DNA of 64,000 nucleotides from NCBI RefSeq assembly GCF_003073045.1, contig NC_037600.1:15206352-15270351 (forward strand), in the 5' to 3' direction. The DNA comes from Pomacea canaliculata. Taxonomy: Eukaryota; Mollusca; Gastropoda; Architaenioglossa; Ampullariidae. Of the stretch, positions 49,899 to 62,560 are shown piece by piece. Position 1 is the first letter of the stretch, and every line of letters begins with the position of its first letter. Position numbers and translations under genes: made by a program. The notes under the pieces are model-generated. The model saw nothing but the letters and a program-made list of their open reading frames with translations, did no database searches and was not told the DNA's origin.

Positions 49899-52800
49899 AT
49901 GACCGAGGTCCGTGAGCAGCTTTGGAAGCAGTTGCATGCCTTCCTCGGTGCACGCGGACTGCTCGCAATTTCTGGAAGGATCGCCTGCACGAGAGATGTA
50001 TGAGAAAAGCGGAAAGTGGTAAATGAGCAAACGTCTGACAGAAGATAAAATAAAAAGTTAATAACATAGGCGTCTCACATCTCTGCTGGAACCTGGCAGT
50101 GAAAAATGGTGAGAACCCTTAAGTGCTTGAAATAAAGAAAAAAAAATTCCTTTGACAAGATCTCCCTCCTTTCCTTCTGTCTGTCTTGTTCTTTTTCACT
50201 CTCTTCCTTTATATTTGTCAGTACACGTATGTGACTGCGTTTGTGTGAATCAGTTTGGCAGATGGTTAGTTATGGGAGTTCTGTGTGTATTCATAAGAAT
50301 ATAACATATTTATTTCTACATAACAGGTTAGATATTTGAGATCATAGATAATTTAGTTTAAAAACATCAAACACCCTCCTCCTTGAACATAGCCATTTCT
50401 ACAAACCTCATACTGCATTTTGCTCCTCATAATCAAATGAGTAAAAGGAAAAGGAACTTGTCACTCGGGTACTTACTGTCTAATCTGAGTGTTTGGTAAA
50501 TCTGTGACGTCACAAACATTGCACCGTTATTTAATAACTCTTGTATATGTCTAGGAGAGGAATTGTTTTGCTTTCATAGCATAGCTTTTGTAGTTTATTA
50601 TTTTTCCACAGTTATTTTCTGCAGACGTATTTCGGTTACTGTTTACACTGAATGTTTACAGTCGGTGTAAATGTCACTCCAGCCATGACGTTACGCTGGC
50701 TGCAGCTAATGGCTAGAGACAAACGTCGGTTTGACCGTTAGACGTCGCGATCGCGCGAGATGTGAGAGTAAATTGAAAACCACGATAAAGTCGTCCGATA
50801 TCTTTTGACCGTTAGCCTGGTCGCTGGACTATCTTCATTCCAGCTGATGTAAATAAGTTCCAAAATATTATTGGTATTATGAATATAACATAAGAAAAAC
50901 TAATTGATTTCCTGTAAGTATTTAATAAGAAAAAGGCTTTCTGGAACGTTCTTGAATCGGGCTTGAAGTATTTATTTATGGAAAAAGTTAGCCAGCTTGC
51001 CTTTAGGTAGTACAGTATTGTATTCATAATTGTTTAGATTTTCAGAAAACACACAGTTTGATATATTTATATTTTCTGCGACAGAATACAGACAGAACGT
51101 GTCTTATTGAATTAAGAGAGGGAGAGATGGCCACCATATGCTTTTGACAAAGGAGATAACGAAGTTGATTATAATCTTTGTGTAATACCTTTATGCATTT
51201 TGAAATTTTAATTTGTGATAACATGAGATGGTATTTATAGTATGTATGTAGAGACAGACGGACATAAACAGCCAGCCAGCCAGCCAGACGCTGAGAAACA
51301 GTAAGCAAAGGCTGCAGACATCTACAATGGAAACGCAAACTTCTGTCAGACCATCTTCCTTGAAAGCAAGAATTCTGGTTTATGTCTAGAATATCACGAA
51401 CTCCCTATGGGAACCGCTCCCGAGTTACCCCCCGCTGAGGCCTCCTGAAGTCCGGAAGGAAGAAATTTTCAAGGAAGAAGATTATGCAACCGTTGACTTG
51501 AGAGCAAGAATGGTTGGTAGTTTTTGTTAGCTTAGAACCATATGTTATTGCAATTAAATAAACAGAAAAACTGAACTTAAAAACCTAAAAATAACACCGG
51601 AAAAGTGAGAAAAGCAAGTTTGGGGAATAAGCAGAACACACATTCCATACGTGTTATAACAAAGGTAACTATAGTTACCTTACTTAGCTTTTGTATAATA
51701 TGGTGAGGTTTAATTTATCTGATGCCGAAGTTCATTTAAAATTCTTTAATTAAATCTAGCATTGTTTTGAACAGGTATTACACACCCTGAGATGTCAAAC
51801 ATTCAACTTTTAATTCTTGTCATGTATTCACTTGCCACAAATCTTTGTCTAATAAGTGAAATACCTTGTTGGTGTGTTCCGTTCTCAAAACACCGGATTT
51901 GCTTGTCACTTGTCTCCCAGATTCACAAACAGTAAAACAATGGGCTTGTATTGCAGGCGCCAGCTACACTGAACACGAGCTTCGAAAAGCTTCTGAACTA
52001 CCTCGTGCACGACTTGACCACAGACCTGCAGAAGGTGAGGTCGATCTTCTGTTGGATGGGGGCGCAGAGAGTTGGAACCAGGCAGGTAATGAACAATGAC
52101 CTGAGCCCTGGCAGCCCCGAATACCTGACAAAAAAGGCGTACATGAGCGGGAGAATGGTCGGGGAGCTGTTTGCCACCCTGTGTAGGTGAGTAACGATTG
52201 GTGCTAACAGCAATATGATGTTGAAATCATTCAGCCATGCGTTGGTTTCTGGTCATGAGGAAGAAAAAGGAAGTTGAATTCAAAGGCTTTATGGATCCAT
52301 TCTCTGGGCGACAATTTGAGTGTGTATGTGTGTGTGCGCGCTCGCTTAAGGCACTTGTGTTGGGAGAAAAATAATCTGCCGGCATACCTACTGGTGTCCA
52401 TGTCGTCCACATGTTTTACTTCTGACCTAAGAAACCAGGTGTTAAAGGGAGACGAGCTTCTGAGAACTCACCTACTTCCACAGCTTATACTAAGTCACAC
52501 TCATCACTCTACAAACATCACGCAGAGTGCTTTGGAGACGAAAATAAATAAAACTTTTTACATAGAAGTTCTAGATAAGCTCAGTAAATACAGGGCAGTT
52601 GTATATGTCAAGAAATAAAATCTCTCTCAATCCTAGGTACTTCCTATTTTTTTTCTCTTTCACTACCCGTTAATGTATATATTTACCAGTGATAACCAAT
52701 GGCTAATCTTTCTTTATGGCGTTTCCTAAATATCGGTAAATGCTTCTGTTTCTCCTTTCTCCATAAAGACACTTGTTTTCGGCGCCTAGCTACTATCTGG

Positions 52801-55167
52801 CCTTTCTCCCCTGAATACAAGTCTCGTCTCGTAGCTACCGAATAGTGCTTATGTCTCGGAGACAGCTATCTACCACCACTGTCTTTCTTCTGACTTCTTA
52901 GGTTTTAAATGCATACTACCATTTTATCTATCTGCGGACTTCCCGCATGCAGTCCGGGGATGACACCACAGGGCCAGCTGCTTGTCCATGATGTAGTCTC
53001 AGTTGATGGCTCGGCGCAACAGATCATCTCACCTCATACTGACTAGTGTCTCACGTTTTCAGGAAAGCAGGTGTTCCATGCATCCTGGTGAGAGGAAAAG
53101 GCAAGGGGTCGTCCTACGAGGTCGGCGACCAGCACATATCGGGAAGGAACACCTGGGCAGTTGTCTTCCTTGAAGGCAGCTGGAGATTTGTCTTCCCACA
53201 CTGGGCGTTCATCGGCCTGAATGCCTTCAGCACAGGACACTGGACACTGGTAGAGGACAGCGGCAAACCCGCTAGGGACCGGTATGACGTCACAGGCCGA
53301 ACCGCCTGTTTGAAATTTACTGTAAATAATTATTGACAACTCACGTCTAACGTTTGGCAAGAGATTAAAGAAACATTTTATCATGTTTGGTAACCGTCAT
53401 GTTAAATCGTTTGCTAAACTGGCCGAAAATAAGTCCGTTTTTGGTCCGTCGAGAGAGTGTTAAATGAAACAATGTTCTTTTAAATGAAAAATACATGCAC
53501 GTGCTTGTACTATCAAACGTAGTTGCTCTGTGCATTATATAAAACGAAAATTAAATTTTCTCATTTCAGTAGTATGGAATAAAAGTTGTGTTGGCAGTGA
53601 CACGATTTTTGACCTTCTGAATTAAGTTTTATATAGTCGGTGACCTGGATGACAGAAAAATAACATCCAAGTGCGTTGCTCTTTCAAAGGCCCAGCGCAA
53701 GCGACGGTGTTTTAGAAGCTTATGTAGACGAGTTCTGGTTTCTGACCAATCCAGACGTGATGAACTGTATCTGCCACCCGGACCATGCTGAGTACCAGCT
53801 TCTGACCTCACCCTGGACAGAGAAGCAATTCTTCTCCTTACCCTTTTATCAAAAAGAATACTTTTCATCCGGATGGAAACTTTTAAGCCCGGACTCGTGC
53901 GTCGTGGAAGCGAAGGACGGCAAATGCTGCATCAGTTTCCAAAGTCCCACGGGTGGAGATAGCAGACTGGACTACAGGCTTTACTTCGACGAAAAACCAC
54001 CCGAGAGAAAATTTCCTGACGAGATTCAAACTGAGCATTACGTTAACAGGTAGCAGAGACAGACCTGGTTGTAAATATACTCGCTCTCTACTGTTTATTT
54101 TTTCTTTCTCTTTCACACTCACTTTTCATGTATGCATCCTCTGAAAATGTCGTAACAATTTTGCATTTGAAACATTAGGAACAATTAAAATACAAATTTT
54201 TAGAACATACTGAATATTTATGTGATCGGTGTTTCCTTTCTTTTTTCGCCATGTGATAAAGAAAAATGTCTGCTCTCAAGATGTGTTGTATCAAGAGTTG
54301 TAAATTAGGTACATGTTAGATTTACTGACAACAAAGATGAGATAATTAATTTCATCCCACATTTACCAAGTTAAATTAGACTATCATTACTATGTTAAAG
54401 GAGGGGATCATTACCAAATTGAATGAGAAAATTTATTACCAAGTGCTATGGGTTCTTCATTGCCATGTAAATTGACGATGTCATTAGCACTTGAAATGAG
54501 AGCATCATTACCACATTTTACGAGATCTTTATTGCCACAATGTCATTGCCAAGTAAATTTATAATTGGCTGTTTAGCTATTCCTTTGATCCCTTTTCTGC
54601 CTTTTCATCGCATAATAGATTTAATGAAGAACGTTTGGTCCGCTTTTCAACCACCAATACCCATGTGCAGACAAATGTCGGTATGTCAGATTAAAGCAAG
54701 GAGAGAGGTTGATGTCGCTGCTCGTTAAGCTACCCTTGCCTGGCGCTTATCAGCTGGAAGTGATCGGCATTCACGACAACCAACGGTGCCATCTTGTCAA
54801 CTTCCGCCTGACCTGCCAGTCCGTGCCCCTTGACACTAGGCCGTTTCCTAGCAACCCTGACATAGGCTACGGCTACGACGACACGGCGCGGTCGGCAGGG
54901 CTGTCTGACCCCTCCCACACGGACGGCCTTGTGGTAGTGTCCAGTGGCCAGGCCATCGACTTCAGCTTCAAGGCGCAGCCCACGCTGGACGTCAGGCCGA
55001 AGCTCGTGCACAGGGATCGCTCCCGCGAGGACCTGCGAGATCACGTTTCGCTCTCGAGGACAGAGGACAAGGCCACGGTGACAGCGAGGCTGCCCGACGA
55101 TGATGCCAGCCCAGAGTACGCGCTGGAGATTGACGTCCTCAAACCACGTGACAGAAAACAGGAGGTA

Positions 55168-55204
<37 letters not shown>

Positions 55205-58200
55205 GGAGGAGGAGGAGGAGGAGGAGGAGGAGGAGGAGGAGGAGGAGGTGTACTTGTAACTTGCAGCATGAGACCAAGATAGATGGCTCTCTCTATAATG
55301 ATCTCTAAAATGCATTTCAAACAAAGATCAGCGGTTAATTAAAGGTACTGTAAAAAACAGGTCATATTTCAAGATCCCAAGATTGTATTTTTTTGGTATG
55401 ATGTTGAATTATTGAAATCTGACTTTAGACATTTGCGATTAAAAGAACAGTAGTAAAGCATTATATGGTTTAGAGAAAACTATTACTGTTTGCAAAGGAA
55501 AGCTGTCTTTTCAGTTATTAAAACCTTAACGTGGATTTTAGAAATATATTACATACGTTGTTGCCAAGTAATCACATTCTTTCAACGACAACATTTTGTT
55601 TTAAAACATACCTTGTAAATGACTTTCAGGATGCAGTACAAAAATTTTTTTTAAATGAAGGGGAAATAACCATGTGTCAAACAAAAAAAGTTTAAAATCT
55701 CGATTGTTTCCCTTAGATCACAAGACGACTTGACTAACCTCGTATGATTTGCAAACTCGTAATATATGTTCACAAAAATACAAAAGGAAGTAACCATGTA
55801 TCCCTCGCTTACACCACAGAAATGCAATTATGATATTTTCACACATTACTAGTGGACTTTGTCACTTTTATTTCAAATGTGGAGTGAAGCATACAGCATG
55901 CTAGGACACATCAAAAACTTGAAACTCCCTTTATAACATAGTTTTTAAGAAAGATAGAGAATCAGGTGACTAATATATGAACAGTACCACTTATATTGCA
56001 TTTTACACAAAACTGGACGCTCCAGGTACTGTTGCTGTCGCTGTGTTAATATGTATGAAATACTTTGCGAAGATTTGACCAATTACCTAACACAACAGAC
56101 AAGTTTAAGACTATTCAGTAATAATTTTTTTCTTTAAAATTTTAAACTCATTTGGGATTTTTATTTGTTGCTATATAAGCTAACTCTCTCTTGTAATACT
56201 TCTATGTAAACTTCACTCGGCAATAACATATTGCCGTATTGAGTGTGATAAAATTCGTTGCTTGTCACACATTCCTCAAACTTTCCGATATTATAAATTC
56301 ATTCGTCAATGGTGTGTTGCCGCCTGTTTCAATTTTTCCAACTCCAGTAGTACGTAAAAAAAATTATCAAAATTTTAATAAATTCTTGAGTCTTATTCAG
56401 CGTATTCTTAACAACTGATGTGTCACAACTTTAGAATGGTGTTTCAACTTCATGGCGCTCAGCCGGGGAAGATGTTGACGGCCCGATCAACAGGCCTGAA
56501 GAAAAAGAGTCCGTCAACGTCCTCAACTACTTGTTAACGTGTGATCAGGACCTGAATGTTGTCACCAAAGACGAACGGAAACAGGTAGCGATAGCATTAT
56601 GCAGACCTTATTTCCAGTTGTCACAATTATTAGCTCATAGAAAGCTAAGATAACCTGAGTAATTCTAAAAACAATTGCCTTAGCGTGGAGAGACTAAAGG
56701 TCACTTGATGAATACAGTGTGCTTATCATTAACGTGAAGTGATGATGCAAATGATGGAGCATTATAATTCCTCAGTTTTCTGTGAATTTGTGTCTTGGAC
56801 ACCGACATTGTAACCGCGACATTATAAAAGCTTCTTTATTGTTGGGTCCGCTCTTCACCTTTGTAATGTTCTGGACATCGAGATAAATGAGGGACTAAAA
56901 GTGGCTAAAAGAAAAAGCATTTATGGAAAGTCAAGAGCATTGTTGTACTGATCAATTAATAAAAAATAGTGATCAAACTTTTATGAAACGCTTGATTTGC
57001 TTTGAAATGGAGGCGATCGTTAACATCCATTTGTACTGCCTTAGAGTTAGGTATCATTTTTTTAACTGATAGAAACTATATTCAAAATTGTTATGCCTAA
57101 TGGGATTCGAACATATTATCTTTCGTTTACAGCTGCTGCGAGACGTTAACGACGCACTGGAGAAAGGTGACTCCATGCAGCTGGAGAGGGCTGTGTTTCG
57201 GTACAAGACTGCAGGCATATCAGACCTGGTGACGGAAGAAAAGATTCTAGAAAAACAGCACAAGTATGAGAGGATTCGTGCAGAGGTGGTTGAAGCAGCC
57301 AAGTCCAAGGACATAGATCGCCAAGACAACGCCATCAGAACTTGCGTTGCCTACAACCTCGAGGACAGAGGTGACATCGGAATGGCAAAGGAAATGCTGA
57401 AGACACTGTGTGGAACCGGTAAAGTGATGACAGAAAGCTCCGAAGTGTGCACTGTTATACTGCAACAATCCACGCATCCAATAATTTCTTGTATCGTTTT
57501 GTTTTGGTTTATCCCTGTATGCCAATCTTTTATTGCCGTTAAAACTGAAATGAATGTTAAGCTTTTACCATGTTTTTGTTTTATAACAACATCAGCACAT
57601 GCTTTTAGTTTTGATACTATGGAATCTATGGTTGAGTATTAATCGACAGTCAGTTGGTTTGTAGTTTGTCGTATAAAGAGCATTGAGCTTGCCTCCACAG
57701 GCGATATACAGATTATTATTATTTATTTATTGCAAACTTTAATCTGAGCTTGTCGCTGTGTCCAAAATATCCAAACATTTTTAGCCTTAGCGTAAAAGAA
57801 AACCCACAAACAAATAGTGACTTGGTTAAACATCATCAGTCCGTTCTTTAACAAGACTTCACGAAAGCAAAACCCCAAAACAGTTGTTCTCCAACAAATA
57901 ACCTCTAACAACATAGACAATAATAGAATCTCTTGTCTACTGCAATGTCCCCAGTGGTTTACAAAGCCATTGAAAGCTGCCAAAGGGGGGAGCTGCAAAA
58001 TGTTCTGAAGCGAGTGTCCTGTACATGCGTGGGGGAAGCCGTTCAAACGGCGGCCTGTTACAAGGACGGTTTGCAGATGTACGAGGAGCTGCGCCCGCTG
58101 GATGAAAGCAGAGAGGAAATATCAACTCTTACGCAAGAAGACAAAATTTCCCTATGTAAACCCCCAAAACCAATTCTTGATGTCATATCTGCCACACTTA

Positions 58201-59006
58201 TCCTCCTTGGGGAGACTGAGGACGACCTTAAGGTAACTCGGGTCTTCAACTCAATGGACAAGAGGAGTTTACTCATCATTTAGTTGTCTCCCTTGCCTAG
58301 TTTCTTCCTGTTATCTTAAAAAATATTTTAAAAATCAAAAGTTTTTGAAAATTTTGATTGTCCTTATATAGCCGTGTTTATAAATGTCTCGATACTTACA
58401 AATCACACAACTTTTTTCAGGCTATCCCAATGTTGAGTCAAAAATCTTCACCTCAGAATTCGTTGTCATGGTGACAGTACAGTAGTAACACAATGTGAAA
58501 AGCTTCTGACAGTGACTTCTAGGGTTTTATTTTCGATCTCTCGACAGTCTTGGCGGACTGTGTGGGGGAAACTTAACGGAGGGGAAGACCAAGAACCACT
58601 GTTTACTCGTATGGCGAAATACGACGACACTCGCCTGACTCAACAGCAAGTGCAGCGAGCAGTCGCCATCTTAGATCGTTGGTCTGGGGCGTTCGACGAC
58701 AACTTGGTTGCTAGAAAGCTGTATCTTTGGGTAGGTCTTTTCTCTGGCATCTTTAGTGAATAATCATGTTTACCTATCATGATGAAATTCTGGTTTATTT
58801 TCTTCTCCACATATTCTGAATTTTTCAACTTCTGTTTCTTTGGTTTTGGGTAGGTTATGAACCACAGAGAAATTGTAAATAAGAACTAATTTCTGGTTGT
58901 TGCATTCTGGATGAAAGAATTGTTTTATTTTCAGTGTACTAGAACGGTTGAGGTGTACCGGCTAAGACGGGATCTCGGCTGCAGAAGAATGAACGAAAAT
59001 CTTTAG
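49899..59006 (+). CDS. KY/hillarin-type transglutaminase-like protein with dynein-stalk-like C-terminus
   Basis: Exons: 49899-49997 (tentative first), 51390-51512, 51957-52186, 53063-53281, 53690-54049, 54690-55164, 56435-56584, 57133-57418, 57955-58232, 58548-58730, 58935-59006. All are phase-consistent and give about 824 residues. Residues about 60-240 are the transglutaminase-like fold of kyphoscoliosis peptidase proteins (SFEKLLNYL, KVRSIFCWM, LCRKAGVPC, KGSSYEVG, GSWRFV). Next are the family's two C-terminal KY modules (DEFWFLTNP, PWTEKQF, and a beta-rich PGAYQLEVIG block). The Cys expected before the LFATLC helix and the His expected before TWAVVFLEG (usual HAW) are both missing, so it is probably a pseudoenzyme. 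Residues about 553-740 are helical, with GD-containing repeats (ALEKGDSMQLERA). The end, from PPKPILDVI through LILLGE to LYLWCTRTVEVY, resembles the dynein heavy-chain stalk tip. Poly(A) signal at 59449. Confidence 0.8.
55168..55248 (+). repeat. ATG and AGG trinucleotide arrays beside a splice donor
   Basis: About 12 ATG units followed directly by 15 AGG units, starting three bases inside the intron whose donor is GTAATG at 55165. The arrays are in frame with the upstream exon, so read-through would encode a Met run and then an Arg run. Confidence 0.95.
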
Positions 59007-59980
59007 AGTATAGTACGAAAATAGAAAAAAGACAGTCTTTAAGTGTTGATGTTCTAAATGTTTATTGTGGGGATTTATTCTCATCGCTTATGTTAAACTG
59101 TTATATTGCATGATTCCAGTGTGTGTGCCGGCTTGAAAATGAAAGGTAGCGAGTAACGAAAAGTAATAACAATGAATTAGTTCTTTATGAATTCTTTATA
59201 AACTTCATTATCTGTAGTAATCATCTTTTTATACATATGATGTATATAATTTCAAGCATAACTCCATGTGTTAGCATCGCCTAGAGTACCTACATTTGTG
59301 TGCCATGTCAGTCGAATGTTTCATGTGTCAGATAAATATGTGTGTATATATAGATATATATCCAATTAATACATTACATACTTACCACATGTTGCTTAAA
59401 GGAAACAGTGTTTTGTGCAAAAGTAGAATAGACATTGCATTTGTATTAAATAAAATTTATTACTCTGTTTATTGCTCAACAAATGCAGTTGTTTTATGTT
59501 CATTTATAGTGGATATACTATATCCTCTCTCTCACACACATATGTTTAAACAAAACCAGGCATGCACTCACACAAAAAGACATTTATCTGCTTATTTCTC
59601 TTAATAAGGTTGTTTTGCCTGGTTGTTATGCTCCACTGGGGGTGAAAAGGAATAAGAAGGTTGTTATTAATTTAAAGATGATTGGCAAAGTATATAACTG
59701 AATGCAAAGTAACTATTAGAATTACCATCCACATAATATATTTCCGCATAATATCTGCCTATTAGTCCAAACTTGCAATAAACATATTTTAAAAAGTCTT
59801 TGGCACAGATACAGCACACATCAGCCTTTCTACCAGTTCCATAAAATAATGTTTAGGAGAAATGCCAACATATAGGTATGTACCAGGTGGAGAAAAAATG
59901 CCAAGAAACTGGAATGAAAGATTAAAAATTAACGAAAGAGTTGTACCATTGTAACTAGCTGCTTAAACGAGGGTGTCAAG
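59007..59980. other. AT-rich 3' flank of the transglutaminase-like gene
   Basis: 3' UTR and intergenic DNA with a candidate poly(A) signal at 59449-59454 and short CA/TC-rich stretches around 59525. Nothing else was seen. Confidence 0.5.
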
Positions 59981-62560
59981 GACGCTCCTCATGCGTGCGA
60001 CTTGGCGATGCTCGCTAGCATTTTAGTTTCTCTTTTTCACCTCATTATTCAGTTAGTCCAGTGTATCTTACGCGCAAGGGTATCTGGATCTACAATTGTC
60101 ACGCGGTGTGTTTGATTGAGTTGCTTCTGACTATTTTTTGTGGCCTTCGTGTGTAACTGGCTGTCAAGATGGCGGGCGGCCATAAGGCCGTTCAACCGTG
60201 ATTATCTTCTTGCGCTCATCCCGTCTTCGGCTAATCTCCAAGTGGACACGTCCAACTTTCCTGCTGAATCCAATCCGTATGGACAGATCTCCCAGTATCA
60301 CCAAGAAATCCACCGGTGGAGGCGTGTGTTTCTATGTGAACGAGCGGTAGTGTAACACCGTTGTGGTCAGGGAGAGACTGTGTACCACTGATCTAGAGCT
60401 TTTATCCATCTCCCTCCGTCCTTTCTACCTCCCGAGGGAATTTCCTCAGCTGTTCTTCACACTTGTGTACATCCATCCCCGCGCAAGGTCCAAGTCTGCC
60501 GCTCACTTGATTACAGAAGTGTCACTCAAGTTAGCAGCCATTTGCCCGGACGCTCCCCATTTTATCCTCGGTGACTTCAATCACTGCCGGTTGAGTGGGG
60601 TACTCAGAAATTATGAGCAATATGTGTCATGCTCGACCACGCGAAGCAGTTCCATGATCGACTTGTGCTACGGCTCTGTGTCTGGCGCTTATAAATCTCT
60701 GTGTTTGCCATCTCTTGGAGCGTCGTATCATAACAGCATTTTTCTGACGCCGGTGTATAAGGCAGTGTGTCGGAAATTTAAGCCAGTGGTAAAGACAGTA
60801 AAGTGCTGGACAGAGGAGAGCAAGCTATGCCTGCAGGGGTGCTTTGACTGCACTGACTGGCAGGTTTTCTACACTCCAGCGACAATCTCAATGACCTGGC
60901 TGATGTTGTTTCCTCTTATATCACCTTCTGTGTTGACACTGTCATACCCATTAAGGACACTGTCATCTTTCCTAACAACAAACCCTGGGTGACAAAAGAA
61001 CTGAAATCGGTGTTACTTAATAAAAAACGCATATTTTATACTGGTTCTGCTCAAGATAGGAAACTAGTGAATAGGGAGGTACGGGATGCCATTAGGGAAG
61101 CTCGAAGAAAGTACAAGGACAAAGTCGAGTTGCAGTTCAGTAGTGGTGATCTCAGGGCTGCTTGGGGTGGTATTAAGACCATGTCGTCTGTTCATTGCAT
61201 GGCAAGCGGTCGTAAACAACCTGTGCAACTTGTGGGCTATGCTGACAGTGATGTTCCCAATGTCCTCAATTCCTTTTATGCCCGCTTTGAGAAGTATGAC
61301 TTCTCTCACAATGTTTCCACACTCAAACAGTCTCTTGTCTCTGAGCATGGGTTGGTGATTGCCCAGTCCTCTGTCACACATCTGCTGAGGCGTGTCAATA
61401 TCAACAAGGCTCCTGGTCCAGATGGTATCAGTGGACGTACCCTCCGTTACTGTGCCGAACAGCTTAGTGGAGTTCTCCAACATCTATTCCAGCTCTCTGT
61501 GGACTCTGGTCGTATCCCCGATATTTGGAAACTTTCGTACATTGTGCCTGTCCCAAAAACCACTAGGCCCAGTCGACCCAATGATTTCAGACCAGTTGCT
61601 CTTACGTCACTTATCATGAAAACGCTGGAAAAAATTGTCAGGAGGGAAGTTATGACTGTTGTTGATAAATGTCTTGACCCACTGCAGTTTGCCTATAGAG
61701 CTGGGAGAGGTGTCGATGATGCTAAGCTGTTCCTGCTGAATACTCTGTACAAACATCTGGAGACACCTAGAGCTCATGCCAGGCTTCTCTTTGCTGATTT
61801 CTCTTCTGCTTTTAACACTGTGCAACCTCACTTATTAGCAGAGTGCCTAGTCTCAGACTTCCATTTGTCCCATCAATTAACTCTGTGGATCCTGGACTTC
61901 TTAACCAACAGGCAGCAGAGAGTTCTTGTTAATGGTACTCTCTCCGACATTACTGTTACCTGTACAGGCTCCCCTCAAGGCTGTTGCTTGTCCCCACTAT
62001 TGTTCATAATCTATACTAATAGCTGTAGAACCACTGTTGATGGAAGCTTTCTTATAAAATTTGCTGATGACACTGCCTTGTTGTCTCTCTTGTATGAGCA
62101 TGAACACGTTCACAGTGGCGCTCTTCCTGCTTTTGTACGCTGGTGTGATGAACATTTTCTTGACTTGAATGTCTCAAAGACAAAGGAAATGATCTTTGAC
62201 TTTAGGCTGAACAGACCTGTTGTGGTTAATAGCACTATCCATGGTGATGCCATCGAGATTGTCAACACTTATAAATATTTAGGTACTATCTTTGATGATA
62301 AACTTAAATAGGATGTGAACACTGACATGATCCTCAGGCGGAGCCAGCAACGCTTATACCTGCTACGGAAGCTTCGGTCTTTCTCTGTCAGCCCAGTCAT
62401 CCTCACTCGGTTCTATCAGTCCTTCATTGAGAGTCTCATCACCTTTTCTTTCACTTCTTGGTTTCACAACCTCTCCGTCTTTTGGTTAATTGTTCTTCGT
62501 CTACTCGCCTTATCCGCCTGGGGTTCCTGACCAGCCCTGAGTTGAAAATAATTTCAAGAA
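59980..62560 (+). mobile_element. L2/CR1-type LINE, nearly intact but disrupted
   Basis: Translated frames cover the APE endonuclease (about 60200-60790: GGGVCFYVNER, a YLPREFPQLFFTLVYI block, ILGDFN) and reverse transcriptase (60989-62311: NKAPGPDGISG, FRPVALTSLIMKTLEK, LLFADFSSAFN, GSPQGCCLSP, catalytic KFADD, then KTKEM.FDFR). The C-terminal tail continues to about 62480. Defects seen: TAG at 60352, where the family has a Trp codon; a frameshift near 60870, after which the family's block continues in the next frame; an in-frame stop at 62309; and a frame change near 62480. The endonuclease SDH box reads SYH, so the catalytic Asp is gone. Ends were not resolved and no target duplication was found. 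The few lesions suggest moderate age. Confidence 0.88.
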
